From contig DATGZX010000278.1 in NCBI GenBank assembly GCA_035296965.1, positions 1 to 27,871 of the forward strand: a stretch of 27,871 nucleotides of DNA, read 5' to 3'. Each line of letters begins with the position of its first letter. Position 1 is the stretch's first letter. Origin of the DNA: DATGZX01 sp035296965. Its GTDB lineage: Bacteria > Planctomycetota > Planctomycetia > Gemmatales > Gemmataceae. Positions 15,620 through 23,302 of this stretch are shown one piece after another. The notes beneath the pieces are model-generated. The model had not been told where the DNA came from, made no database searches, and saw only the letters and a list, made by a program, of their open reading frames with translations. The position numbers were made by a program, and so were the translations under genes.

Positions 15620-16081
15620 CTCTCCAAAGTGCAGCGTCATGTTGATGTTGCCGGTAAACGAGGCGTTCGTGGCCCACATGCCGATGCCGTTATTGGCTGT
15701 TGCGGGCGTAATCATCGGGCCGTTCGGATCGGCGATCCAGCGATGCGTCGCGCGCTGGTTCAAGGCCACGTAGAACAGGATCGTGTTCGAAGTGTAGGTG
15801 GGGTCCGTGGAATTGTTCTGCACCGACGTGCTGGTCGGGTTGGTCGGGTCGCCTGGGTCGAGCGCGGTGGGGCTCGTCGTGCTGCCGCCCGTGCCGGCCG
15901 CCGAATAGCGCTGCGCTTCCCAGAGGATCGCGTTATCCGCGGGCGTGGCCGAGCTGCCAATGATGATGTCATACCAGAACGGGCGCACCGCCGTGGTCGC
16001 CGTGACGCCGATAATGGTTTGCGGGGCCGAGGCCGCGCAAGCCCGCTGCCCCCAGATGCTGTAACGTCGTCCTAAAGCCAT
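15617..16081 (-). CDS. Hypothetical virion-operon protein
   Basis: The 154-residue product has no signal peptide or membrane segment. A low-complexity Thr/Ser/Pro/Asp region (TGGSTTSPTALDPGDPTNPT) lies in the middle, and the ends look beta-rich (NTILFYVALNQRATHRW; SFTGNINMTLHFGE). AAGGAAGG lies just before the ATG. It is part of the set of small genes after the capsid gene, which often encode head completion or decoration proteins. Its stop is supplied by the family B repeat. Confidence 0.6.
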   Translation of the reverse strand: MALGRRYSIWGQRACAASAPQTIIGVTATTAVRPFWYDIIIGSSATPADNAILWEAQRYSAAGTGGSTTSPTALDPGDPTNPTSTSVQNNSTDPTYTSNTILFYVALNQRATHRWIADPNGPMITPATANNGIGMWATNASFTGNINMTLHFGE

Positions 16082-16107
16082 GAGTCACCTTCCTTGGTAT
16101 GGTCCGC

Positions 16108-16443
16108 TTATTGCGGAGCGAGTAGGTAATTGACGTAGCCACTGACTTGGGTGTTAGCCCCGAGATTCAGCACCAAGCTGTTTCCCGCCGTTGTTTCGAA
16201 GTGCCCTACCGTCAACCCTCCCGCCTGGGGCGGAACCCAGCCGGGATAAAGGCCCGATGTGCTCACGCTCATGGGTCCGGTCAAGGCGGTCGAGCCGTCC
16301 TTCCAGGTGCACGCCACCATCGCCGACGGCTGCAGCACGAAGTTCAGGACGCGGATGATCTTGCCGGCCACACCCGTCACGATGACATTGTCGCCGGAGG
16401 TTGCCACGTTCACGACCGCTGATGTCAACGATTGATTAGCCAC
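16108..16443 (-). CDS. Small beta-rich virion-operon protein
   Basis: The 111-residue product consists of alternating Val/Thr/Gly/Ser strands (SAVVNVATSGDNVIVTGVAG; RVLNFVLQPSAMVACTW), suggesting a compact beta-sandwich or barrel of the kind seen in capsid decoration and tail proteins. I chose the GTG at 16443, five bases after GAGG, over the TTG one codon earlier. It overlaps the end of the gene upstream by 8 bases. No family assignment is possible. Confidence 0.6.
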   Translation of the reverse strand: MANQSLTSAVVNVATSGDNVIVTGVAGKIIRVLNFVLQPSAMVACTWKDGSTALTGPMSVSTSGLYPGWVPPQAGGLTVGHFETTAGNSLVLNLGANTQVSGYVNYLLAPQ

Positions 16444-16723
16444 CAATGCCTCGCGTTACGAGCTGAAAAGGACCGCCTTCATCCTGGATACGCTGCCGCA
16501 GCGTATCCATCGAATCGATGATGAATTTCTGATAACCGACCCAGTCGTAGTTCTTGCCGTCCACACTGTAGGTCGGCTTGGGCGTGACCACGCCGGCATT
16601 CGTCGCCGCCAGCACGACCGCCTCGATGTTGGCCTGACTTGGGTTGGCGATGACCTGGGTGAGCGCCACCAGGATCAGGCTGTAGTTCGTGTACGCGGTT
16701 GTGAGGTTGTCAACTATCGCCAT
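16436..16723 (-). CDS. Small helical virion-operon protein
   Basis: This 95-residue product is mainly helical in its first half (VDNLTTAYTNYSLILVALTQ) and ends with another helix (YQKFIIDSMDTLRQRIQDEG). The open frame goes on upstream to 16771, but that part is repeat-derived; the ATG at 16723 is preferred. It is the first gene after the major capsid gene, where head-tail connector adaptors are usually encoded. It overlaps the next gene slightly. Role unproven. Confidence 0.6.
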   Translation of the reverse strand: MAIVDNLTTAYTNYSLILVALTQVIANPSQANIEAVVLAATNAGVVTPKPTYSVDGKNYDWVGYQKFIIDSMDTLRQRIQDEGGPFQLVTRGIGG

Positions 16724-16769
16724 GTTGTAGCTCTCAACGATCAGTTTCCTGGGTCTTGCCTGCCCCTCC

Positions 16770-16855
16770 ACTGAGTACAGGGAAGAGGGTGTATGGGTCT
16801 TATGGGACCTATGGGTCCTATAGCCTCTCCCCTGGTACCGGGGAGAAGTGAGCCA
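16770..16855. repeat. Intergenic repeat, family F
   Basis: ATGGGTCTTATGGGACCTATGGGTCCTAT is a run of near-identical 10-base units (consensus ATGGGNCCTT), flanked by GGGAAGAGGG and CCTCTCCCC, which can pair. The stretch lies between the capsid gene and the next gene, and reads as GPIGPIRPI on the minus strand, another motif I recall from planctomycete intergenic repeats. Confidence 0.6.
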
Positions 16856-16865
16856 AAACTGACCA

Positions 16866-18236
16866 TTAGTTCGTATTGTTCACCACGTGCCACGGGCTCC
16901 AAACGCTGGGGATGCCGCGCTCGTTGGCGCCGTAGGTGGCCACGATGCCCTTGTCGAGGAGTTCGTACTGGCCGCCGCTGAACTGCCACGTTGTCAACGG
17001 CCAATTCTGCATGTATTTGAACGGCCTGCCTCTTTCGAAGTGCCACCAGTAGAGGTTGGCGTTGGATTGCGACAAGTTCAGGCCGGTGGCATCGGTACAG
17101 CGCTGCTCGATGAGCGGCGACCAGTAAACCTCGATTTCGTTGCCGTAGGGAGCGCCCGGGGTATCGCGGACCTGCAACGTCGGCGCTGTCGCCTGCGTGG
17201 TGCCGCCGGACGTGCGTACCTCGGTGCGGGCTGCGCCAAGGATCAACTTAGCCGTGTTCAGCTTCGCCGGGTTGACCACGATGACGTTGGGGTTGGTCAG
17301 CACGCGCGTTCCTGTCTCTGGGTCCTGCATGCGGGCGAACAGCAGCCAGCTTGACTCGATGTTAGTCCAGTCATTGAGCGCGTTAGACTGCTGGTTGACG
17401 AGCGTGCTCTTGCCTATTGTCTGGCTCGCGGAGTACGCGTTGTAGGTCGTGCCGCCGTAATTGAACGCGCTGACACCGCTGCTCTGGCTGGTGACGCCAA
17501 TGAAGCAGTCGATCACGTCCAGTTCCTTGCGGTAGCCGAGCCATTCGCCAACGCTCGCCGCCATCTCGAGAATGTTTCCGGTCAGGTCGTAGAAAACCGT
17601 TTCCTTGTAAACGTCGACGGCGAGCGAGTTCTCGCGTGTGGCGGGCGTGGTCACGTAACGCTCGGCGAACTGGGCTCGGGCGTGCGGCTCGCCGGGAACC
17701 CTGCGAATGGCGTGGTCGCCGATGCGTGCCGCGTTGAAGACTTTTTGGCCGTTGAGTTTTGTCGGCATCGCAGGCATGAGGGCCTCGGCCAGAAACATCG
17801 GGCTCTGGAAGTTCTCCAGGATTTTCACCTCGATCAGGCCGCCGACCACGGAGGTGAAGGCGTTGATGTCCAGGAAAGCAGTCGGATCGACGCCGACCCC
17901 GGTCGCTTCGAGCAGGGCACGCCGGTCGCCAGGATACTGCTGCTCGACGAGCATGCGGTGCTGCAGGGCGCCGGACATGCTTCCCTGGTTGGCGGGATCG
18001 AAGAAAAAGCGCCAATTGGCCCCGACGATGGCCTCGGCCAGCTCGGCGACGCTAAACTGCTCGGCCTTGATCTGCCGGTCCCTGAGCATGCGGTTGCCGG
18101 CCGGGTCTTTGTGATCGTTGCCGTGATCGTCGCAGAGTCCGAGCCAGTGCCGGCACTCGTTGACGAACTCGATTCGCCCAGCCGCACTGGCCCCGCGGCG
18201 TGATTCATAGAGCTGACGTGTTTTGAAAAGATTCAT
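16866..18236 (-). CDS. Major capsid protein
   Basis: The product has 456 residues. It follows the protease/scaffold and decoration-like genes, has no signal peptide, and has a size and composition typical of HK97-fold capsid proteins. A helical, charged N-terminal arm (to about residue 75) precedes a core with FTSVVGGLIEVKILENFQSP near 128-147, like the E-loop to spine-helix region of capsid proteins, and later strand-rich parts (EIEVYWSPLIEQRC near 400). Whether the arm is cleaved cannot be seen. The ATG at 18236 has AAGGA eight bases upstream; a longer frame to 18335 is repeat-derived. A Mu gpT-like relative is a possible family. Confidence 0.7.
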   Translation of the reverse strand: MNLFKTRQLYESRRGASAAGRIEFVNECRHWLGLCDDHGNDHKDPAGNRMLRDRQIKAEQFSVAELAEAIVGANWRFFFDPANQGSMSGALQHRMLVEQQYPGDRRALLEATGVGVDPTAFLDINAFTSVVGGLIEVKILENFQSPMFLAEALMPAMPTKLNGQKVFNAARIGDHAIRRVPGEPHARAQFAERYVTTPATRENSLAVDVYKETVFYDLTGNILEMAASVGEWLGYRKELDVIDCFIGVTSQSSGVSAFNYGGTTYNAYSASQTIGKSTLVNQQSNALNDWTNIESSWLLFARMQDPETGTRVLTNPNVIVVNPAKLNTAKLILGAARTEVRTSGGTTQATAPTLQVRDTPGAPYGNEIEVYWSPLIEQRCTDATGLNLSQSNANLYWWHFERGRPFKYMQNWPLTTWQFSGGQYELLDKGIVATYGANERGIPSVWSPWHVVNNTN

Positions 18237-18248
18237 CGAAGCGTCCTT

Positions 18249-18360
18249 GCTGTAGTGGGTAGTGGTGAGTGGTGAGTGAGTAGTAGGTAATGGCGAGTGA
18301 GTAGTGGTGAGGAAAACGCTCTCGCCACGCACCACTCGCCACTACCCACTGCCACTGCTA
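18249..18360. repeat. Palindromic intergenic repeat, family A, copy 4
   Basis: This is the longest copy of the family, with AGTGGGTAGTGGTGAGTGG units on the left and the complementary CTCGCCACGCACCACTCGCC on the right. It supplies the TAG stop of the decoration-like gene (18360-18358) and ends just before the ribosome site of the major capsid gene, so the hairpin would lie in the leader of the capsid message. Confidence 0.8.
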
Positions 18361-19161
18361 CGCACTGACTGTGCCGTACCACACGGTCCCGTCGCACCAG
18401 AAGATGCCGCTCTTGTTCTGGGGCACGACGCCGTTGCCGTTGATTGAGCCGCCGGCCGAGCCCTGGAAGGTGACGCTGTTAGCGCCCGCCGATAGGTTCG
18501 TGAAGCGAAATTCCAGCCCAGACGATTGCGCCTCGACCGGGAGCTTTACCGTGCGGGCCGCCGTGGGCACCATCGACAGGATGGGCGTGTACGATGGGTC
18601 GAGCGTTTGGTTGCCGTCCGAGAGGGCAGTGACGCCTGTCCCCTGCCTGCCGCCCAAGCCGTAACGATTCAGGTCGCCGAGCGGGTCGCCTTTTCCCCAG
18701 AGCCTGCAAAGCACCTGCGTAACGGCGCTCGGTTCCCGGCGAAACACCTGCCCGACCGCCAGGTTGTCGGAGGAAACCTTGACGACCTGCTGATCTTGCA
18801 GCGCCGTCGCGCCGCCGTTGCGCACGACGCCGACGAGGTCGCCGACTTCCCAGGTAGCGCTGGCACAATCCGCCAGGTAGAGGCAATTGGATGCTGCCTC
18901 GACGTAATCGATGGGCCAGACGCTCGTACTCTGGGCGGTAATGCGCCCGCTGACCGCAACGCCCAGAAAGAGCGGCTTGACGGCAGCCTGATCGAGCACC
19001 TGGCTACCCAGGAGCGTCTTGCTCGACAATGGCTGCGCGACGCTGCCGGTCCAGTACAGCAGGTCGCCCGCCTCGATTTGCAGACTGGCGGGCGGGAGGT
19101 ATTTGCTGAACGTAAATCCGGGAGGGTATTGAAACCGATATCCGCCGGGTGTCAGAGACAT
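18358..19161 (-). CDS. Putative capsid decoration / head protein
   Basis: The 267-residue product lies between the protease/scaffold and the major capsid protein, where many phages encode a decoration protein. Residues 30-150 are beta-rich, with KPLFLGVAVSG, reminiscent of decoration-type proteins of the DUF2190 kind. The C-terminal 90 residues (from about PSYTPILSMVPTAARTVKLP) look like a separate beta domain with GSAGGSINGNG and FWCDGTVWYGTV, as in small surface domains of tail and capsid proteins. AAGGACG precedes the ATG. The decoration role is by position and composition. Confidence 0.6.
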   Translation of the reverse strand: MSLTPGGYRFQYPPGFTFSKYLPPASLQIEAGDLLYWTGSVAQPLSSKTLLGSQVLDQAAVKPLFLGVAVSGRITAQSTSVWPIDYVEAASNCLYLADCASATWEVGDLVGVVRNGGATALQDQQVVKVSSDNLAVGQVFRREPSAVTQVLCRLWGKGDPLGDLNRYGLGGRQGTGVTALSDGNQTLDPSYTPILSMVPTAARTVKLPVEAQSSGLEFRFTNLSAGANSVTFQGSAGGSINGNGVVPQNKSGIFWCDGTVWYGTVSA

Positions 19162-19221
19162 GCGAAAACGTCCTTGTTAGGGGAGTGGAGTTTACCTCTC
19201 AGGGGTTGTCGTTTTCCTCGA

Positions 19222-19353
19222 TTCTCGTTCCAAGGCTCTGCCTCGAAACGCACCGTCTTGCAGGCTCTGCCTGCCGTGCGCCGTGGATGCTTCGGCGTTC
19301 TCACGATGGAAAGCTTGTCCGAGCGGTGCGTTCCAAGGCAAAGCCTTGGAACG
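19222..19353. repeat. Palindromic intergenic repeat, family D
   Basis: TCGTTCCAAGGCTCTGCCT on the left and GCGTTCCAAGGCAAAGCCTTGGAACGAGG on the right are inverted copies with an internal small hairpin (TTCCAAGGC-AAA-GCCTTGGAA). Short hairpins such as GCAGGCTCTGCCTGC lie between. The boxes read as LVPRLCLGTH on one strand, a motif I recall from planctomycete genomes. It lies between the protease/scaffold gene and the decoration-like gene. Confidence 0.75.
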
Positions 19354-19363
19354 AGGTGCGTAC

Positions 19364-20533
19364 TCAGTTCATCAGCCACTGCAGCCGACTCTTGGCGTCT
19401 CGGGGAATCGTGGCATGGATTGATTCTTGCAGCGGCTGCGGCGGGCCAAGTTGGCTGCGTGCCTGCCTGGTGGTCCTTGGCCGCCTGCGCAGTTGCTTCA
19501 GATAATCGAGGTGGCGTGCAATCCGGTCTTCGTCCTGAATTGCAGTCAGTGTCTCGAGCAGCTCGTCGGTGCATGGGATACTTCGAGTTTCGCAAAGCTG
19601 CTGAATCGTCCGGTCGAGCCGCAGGTCGGCCAAATCATCTTCAAGCTCGTACCGGGCCTCGTCCGTGAAGTCGGGGCGGTCTTTGTCGCCTCGATCGGTT
19701 CGGTCATCGTCGCGCTCGACGTCGGCCTTGTCGTCGCGCATCTGGCCTTCTTCTTCATCCGCTTCGTCCTCCTCGAGCTGCTTGCACGCTGGCTTGGGAT
19801 TGAGGAGCTCCATGATCCGGCTCACCTTGTGGTGGCGTTCGTGCGGATCCATGTCCTCCTTGAGGCAAGCCTCAACGGCGTTGAGTAAGTGGTCGTGGTG
19901 CGTGGGTGGCTTTTCGCCGTCGTCGCCCTTACTCGCCTTCAGGAGTTTTTTCAGGGAATGGCGTTGCCCGGGCGTGAGCAGCTTCGATTCGAGGATGGTG
20001 CGGATGCGTTCGCAACGGGTAGGCATCTTGCTGTCCCAAAGATTTTTCACGGTGGCCGGTTCACTGACCAGGTCGACGGACCGAACCTCAACAATCCGAT
20101 GGATGACGAACGTGCCATCGACGCTCTCGCCTTCGCCCTTGGCATTGTGCGACATGCCGAAGACACCGAGGCCGCGCTCCACGTCTTCGCAGACGCGCTC
20201 CGCCAGCGGATGGGACTTGAAGAAATGCAGGTCGCCATAGACGCCGTCGGGCTCCCAGCGCACGGCCAGCAGCCGGCCGAAGGCATCCTCATCGCCGCGC
20301 GGCAAGGCGCGTTTGTCGGGATGATCGAGGAAGACCTTGCAGCCCTCGTAGAGCGGCACAGCGAGCTGTCCTGCTTCGGGTAGGTAGCGCCGGCCGTTGT
20401 CCGACTCCCAGCCCAAAACCTTGACGCCGAAGATGATGCCGGTAGCGCGATCGACTTCGAGGGGACCCGGGGCGCGGGTGAAGTCTTCTTGAACGACGTG
20501 CGTTTGTCTCAGGAGATCGTCCGTGATCGTCAT
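19364..20533 (-). CDS. Capsid maturation protease fused to scaffold
   Basis: The product has 389 residues. The N-terminal 165 residues have the features of head maturation proteases: KVFLDHP with His71, GVFGMSHNAKG with Ser128, and VRSVDLVSEPAT at about 150-161, a core strand conserved in HK97- and Mu-type prohead proteases. The remaining 220 residues are highly charged and helical, with acidic runs such as EEDEADEEEGQMRDD, as expected for an internal scaffold. The protease cuts itself, the scaffold and often the capsid arm during maturation. The ATG at 20533 opens the virion operon, with no upstream gene on this strand. The family type (U35/S78) is from motif memory. Confidence 0.75.
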   Translation of the reverse strand: MTITDDLLRQTHVVQEDFTRAPGPLEVDRATGIIFGVKVLGWESDNGRRYLPEAGQLAVPLYEGCKVFLDHPDKRALPRGDEDAFGRLLAVRWEPDGVYGDLHFFKSHPLAERVCEDVERGLGVFGMSHNAKGEGESVDGTFVIHRIVEVRSVDLVSEPATVKNLWDSKMPTRCERIRTILESKLLTPGQRHSLKKLLKASKGDDGEKPPTHHDHLLNAVEACLKEDMDPHERHHKVSRIMELLNPKPACKQLEEDEADEEEGQMRDDKADVERDDDRTDRGDKDRPDFTDEARYELEDDLADLRLDRTIQQLCETRSIPCTDELLETLTAIQDEDRIARHLDYLKQLRRRPRTTRQARSQLGPPQPLQESIHATIPRDAKSRLQWLMN

Positions 20534-21069
20534 GGTTCCATTCAAGCCTCGACCGCTCTCGTTTCGCAAGAGGCGGAGGTAAGAAAGTGACAAAAAACTT
20601 AGGGCGTCGGCCGGATTACACGCCAGGGGCGGGAAAGACTGACCTTGGTAAGGCACTTTGAGACAGCATTGCACTAACTGCCGCACATTTGCAGCTGTTG
20701 CAAAGACCGGTTCGTTGCGCTGGAGACGGCGACGGGTCAGTCAGTGGGGGGACAGGGGGTCGAGCAGCTGGCGAACAATCGTCGATTTTCATTCGGGACT
20801 GTCGAGAGCAACCCACCCGTCACATAAATATCTCTCGGCCGGTTGCGCGCTGCCTCAATGACCCTTCAACCAGGCCGCTACTCCTACTCATGGCGTTTAT
20901 CCAATCGGCGCGACCACTTTTCTCGAAAAATATCACACTACGGCTCTGGCAGAAGTCGTCTTATGCGGGCTAGTTTGGTGGCGAAGAGAACGTACGGCGG
21001 CCGGGTGGCCACGAAGGTCCAGCAAGGATGCAACCCGGCCCGCCTTTTCTCACCCGAGAGAAGAACGTC
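20534..21069. other. Divergent intergenic region between the two phage operons
   Basis: These 536 bases separate the minus-strand virion operon from the plus-strand operon, so promoters for both are expected here. I found no convincing pair of -35/-10 boxes, no terminator and no RNA gene. AT-rich patches occur near 20820-20835 and 20925-20945. Open frames across it have poor start contexts and no protein character. A short palindrome TTTGCAGCTGTTGCAAA lies near 20688-20704. Confidence 0.5.
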
Positions 21070-21327
21070 ATGGCAGCAGTCAACGGCGACAACGGTGCAA
21101 CCAACCCCTCGCAAATCGGCATACGCATCGCCATCGGCATCATCACCGGGGCGTTCCTCGCCGGCGGCGGCGGGTTGGTGCACACGGTCCTTGGTCATGC
21201 GGAACTGTTAGCCGCCCTCAAGGTGCATATCGAGACCCAAAAGCTGCAGCTTGACCGCATGGACGGCAACATCGACCGCCTCACTAACAAAATCGACAAG
21301 CTCCTGGACAACAAGGAAGCACGGTAG
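21070..21327 (+). CDS. Small membrane protein with C-terminal coiled coil, holin-like candidate
   Basis: The 85-residue product has one membrane segment at about 17-40 (IRIAIGIITGAFLAGGGGLV) and then a heptad-rich helix (LKVHIETQKLQLDRMDGNID), the layout of small membrane accessory proteins in phage lysis modules. It is the first gene of the plus-strand operon and is followed by another membrane protein after 9 bases. No endolysin is seen nearby, so the lysis role is inference. Confidence 0.55.
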   Translation: MAAVNGDNGATNPSQIGIRIAIGIITGAFLAGGGGLVHTVLGHAELLAALKVHIETQKLQLDRMDGNIDRLTNKIDKLLDNKEAR

Positions 21328-21336
21328 GAGAAACCC

Positions 21337-21633
21337 ATGCCAGACGAGCAACCCAAGACAACTGTCTCGACTCCTGATAAAGCCCCGGGGAAGCCCGGCT
21401 GGCAGACGACAGAATTCTGGCTGACGCTCTTCGTCGCCATCCCCAACGCGCTGCACACCGCCGGTTTGCTAGGCGCTGCCGATACTGGCTTGCTTTCCGG
21501 CAATTTCTCGAAGATTGCCGCAGGCATCGTCGCGGCCATGACTGTGTGGAAATACTGCCACGGCCGAACCAACCTCAAACTCGGCGGCCCCGCGACCGCG
21601 ACGGGACCGAAATTCCCAGAGACTCCCTGGTGA
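21337..21633 (+). CDS. Holin-like membrane protein
   Basis: The 98-residue product has WQTTEFWLTLFVAIPNALHT near 22-41 and a second hydrophobic stretch IAAGIVAAMTVWKYC near 60-75, i.e. two membrane helices of about 20 residues, with charged ends. The WxTxEFWLT start before the first helix is common in holin-like phage proteins. TAGGAGAAACCC precedes the ATG. The gene ends in GTGA, shared with the start of the next gene. Confidence 0.55.
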   Translation: MPDEQPKTTVSTPDKAPGKPGWQTTEFWLTLFVAIPNALHTAGLLGAADTGLLSGNFSKIAAGIVAAMTVWKYCHGRTNLKLGGPATATGPKFPETPW

Positions 21634-21800
21634 GCTACCTCGTCGCCTTCACGCTTTTGCTAGCTATTGCGCTGGCACTGGAAGTGGCCCTGGTCATTGA
21701 GCGCTTGCAGCCGCGCTGCCGGGCATGTGGCCGGCGCCTGCGGCCAGGCCTCTGGGACGAACCGGCCTGGGTTTGTCGCAGCTGTGGGGCAAAGGACTGA
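21630..21800 (+). CDS. Membrane-anchored zinc-ribbon protein
   Basis: This 56-residue product has a single membrane helix (SYLVAFTLLLAIALALEVAL) followed by CRACGRRL...CRSCGAKD, a four-cysteine zinc ribbon in the cytoplasmic or periplasmic tail. The GTG start at 21630 overlaps the stop of the upstream gene as GTGA, so earlier starts in this frame are rejected. Its small size and position in a row of membrane genes suggest a lysis or membrane accessory function, not shown. Confidence 0.55.
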   Translation: MSYLVAFTLLLAIALALEVALVIERLQPRCRACGRRLRPGLWDEPAWVCRSCGAKD

Positions 21801-21866
21801 TGCACGACGACCTCTCTCCACCGCAATGGAGAAGGGCTGAATCCTGGAACCAATGGGTACTTGGCG

Positions 21867-22154
21867 ATGCGCTACTTCGATCGAACGGGCCGGCCAATCT
21901 CCAAGGAGCAATGGGCCGCGAAATTTCGCGATCGCAGGTATGCCGTCGTCTGCCGGACCGACACGCCGGCTGTCTGCATCGTTACCAGCTGGGTCGGCCT
22001 CCGCGGCGATACCGAAACGCGCTCGTTGTTGTTCCAGGTGCAACGTCAGCGGAAGCACGTGGGCCGGCCATGGGAGACTCTCAACGAAAGCTGGCACGCC
22101 ACCGAGAAAGAGGCGCGTGCGGAACACGACCTGTTGGAGAGGGCGACTCTATGA
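21867..22154 (+). CDS. Hypothetical small protein
   Basis: This is a 95-residue protein with mixed alpha/beta composition: DRTGRPISKEQWAAKF, then YAVVCRTDTPAVCIVTSWVG, then a helical, charged end (ESWHATEKEARAEHDLLERA). It overlaps the next gene as ATGA, supporting expression. A TTG two codons upstream is an alternative start. Family not recognised. Confidence 0.5.
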   Translation: MRYFDRTGRPISKEQWAAKFRDRRYAVVCRTDTPAVCIVTSWVGLRGDTETRSLLFQVQRQRKHVGRPWETLNESWHATEKEARAEHDLLERATL

Positions 22155-23284
22155 AACACACCGTAGTCTTCCTCGTGCTGTTCGCCTTCCCTGCGCTGGC
22201 ACCAGCACAGTGTCCGGGCGGGCGCTGTTCACCCTGGGGCCAGCCGCCCTCGGTGCAGTTCGCACCGCCCGCCGTGGGCGAATACGCCCCCTGGGCCCTC
22301 GCCCCTCGCCCGTCTTCCCAAAACCCTCATGTCGATCCGCGCTGCATCGCTTGCAGCGTGCGCATCGAGAACTATCGCGGCAATCTCGTGGAATCGGGCA
22401 GCGGCACCGTCATTGCCAGGGAAGGGACGTATGGTTGCGTGATCACCTGCAAACATCTCTTCTCGGACGGCGTCGGACAGCTTGTCGTCACCTTTCCGGA
22501 TGGTCAACGCCTGCAAGCATCGTATCTGGGCAGCGACAGCCAGGCCGACCTCGCCGCTGTAGCCATCCAGGCCGGTGCAAGCACGCCCATGACAAGCGTC
22601 GCGGCTAGCCCGATCGCGCGCGGCGAACAGGTGTATCAAGTCGGCTACCCACATGGTCACGGGCCGGTGCCGCGGGCCGGGCAAGCGCTCGGCATCGTCG
22701 GTCGAGCCGGCAGCGCCACCGTGCTCGGCCTCAGTTTCCCCGTCCAGCAAGGTGATAGTGGCAGCGGTGTCTTCCGCTCAGCCGACGGCGCTCTCGTCGG
22801 CGTGCTCTGGGGCAGCGATGGCCGAACCTCCAGCGTGACCGGCGTTGCCGATATTCAGCGCTTCCTCGATGAGAAATGCTTTCGCTGGTTCCCGCATCTG
22901 CGGCGACCTCAGCAACCGTCATCTCCCGTTTCTCCTTCCACTCCTGGGCCGGTGGGACCAACTCCTCCTGTGCTTCCCCCTTCCGGTCCGTCACCAACAC
23001 CGGCTCAGGAGTTTTCTTCCGCGCTGGCCGCACTGGATAAGGTCAGCAAGCAGCTAGACGCCCTGCAAACGCAGGTGAACGATTTGAAGAATCGCCCCTC
23101 AGCCAAGGACGGCAGGGACGGCGTGGTGGGTCCCGCCGGTCCCGCGGGCCCACCCGGTCCTTCCGGCAACCCACCGGACCTGAACCCACTCCTGAAACGC
23201 ATCGAGGCACTCGAACAACAATCAGCAGCAAACGCGGGCAAGATCCAGCGGATACGGATTGTCCCCGCAACCAATAACCCTTAG
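22151..23284 (+). CDS. Secreted trypsin-like serine protease with coiled-coil/collagen-like stalk
   Basis: The product has 377 residues. A signal peptide (MKHTVVFLVLFAFPALAPAQ) is followed by a Pro-rich linker to about residue 60. The protease domain has the catalytic triad His102 (ITCKHLF), Asp133 (SQADLAAV) and Ser203 (QQGDSGSGVF), in the order of trypsin/DegP-type enzymes; GDSGSG is the classic serine motif. Residues 255-285 are Pro-rich. Then come a coiled coil (LAALDKVSKQLDALQTQVND), seven Gly-X-Y triplets (321-341, with GPAGPAGPPGPSG) and a second helix (LLKRIEALEQQSAA). The stalk may make a trimer. Start fixed by ATGA overlap; the frame is open further upstream but that is a shadow. 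Role could be surface digestion, release, or processing of envelope proteins; no target seen. Confidence 0.8.
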   Translation: MKHTVVFLVLFAFPALAPAQCPGGRCSPWGQPPSVQFAPPAVGEYAPWALAPRPSSQNPHVDPRCIACSVRIENYRGNLVESGSGTVIAREGTYGCVITCKHLFSDGVGQLVVTFPDGQRLQASYLGSDSQADLAAVAIQAGASTPMTSVAASPIARGEQVYQVGYPHGHGPVPRAGQALGIVGRAGSATVLGLSFPVQQGDSGSGVFRSADGALVGVLWGSDGRTSSVTGVADIQRFLDEKCFRWFPHLRRPQQPSSPVSPSTPGPVGPTPPVLPPSGPSPTPAQEFSSALAALDKVSKQLDALQTQVNDLKNRPSAKDGRDGVVGPAGPAGPPGPSGNPPDLNPLLKRIEALEQQSAANAGKIQRIRIVPATNNP

Positions 23285-23302
23285 CAGAGGAGTTTATTTC
23301 CC

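Noticed and set aside
9061..18360. CRISPR array suspected from repeated AGTGGTGAGTG units
   Set aside because: Copies are far apart, palindromic, of unequal length and without regular spacers.
18526..19668. Plus-strand frame of 380 codons
   Set aside because: It crosses two genes of the virion operon and a repeat in antisense.
21725..22150. Upstream extension of the secreted protease frame
   Set aside because: It overlaps another small gene in a different frame, and the signal peptide begins at the ATG at 22151, which overlaps the preceding stop as ATGA.
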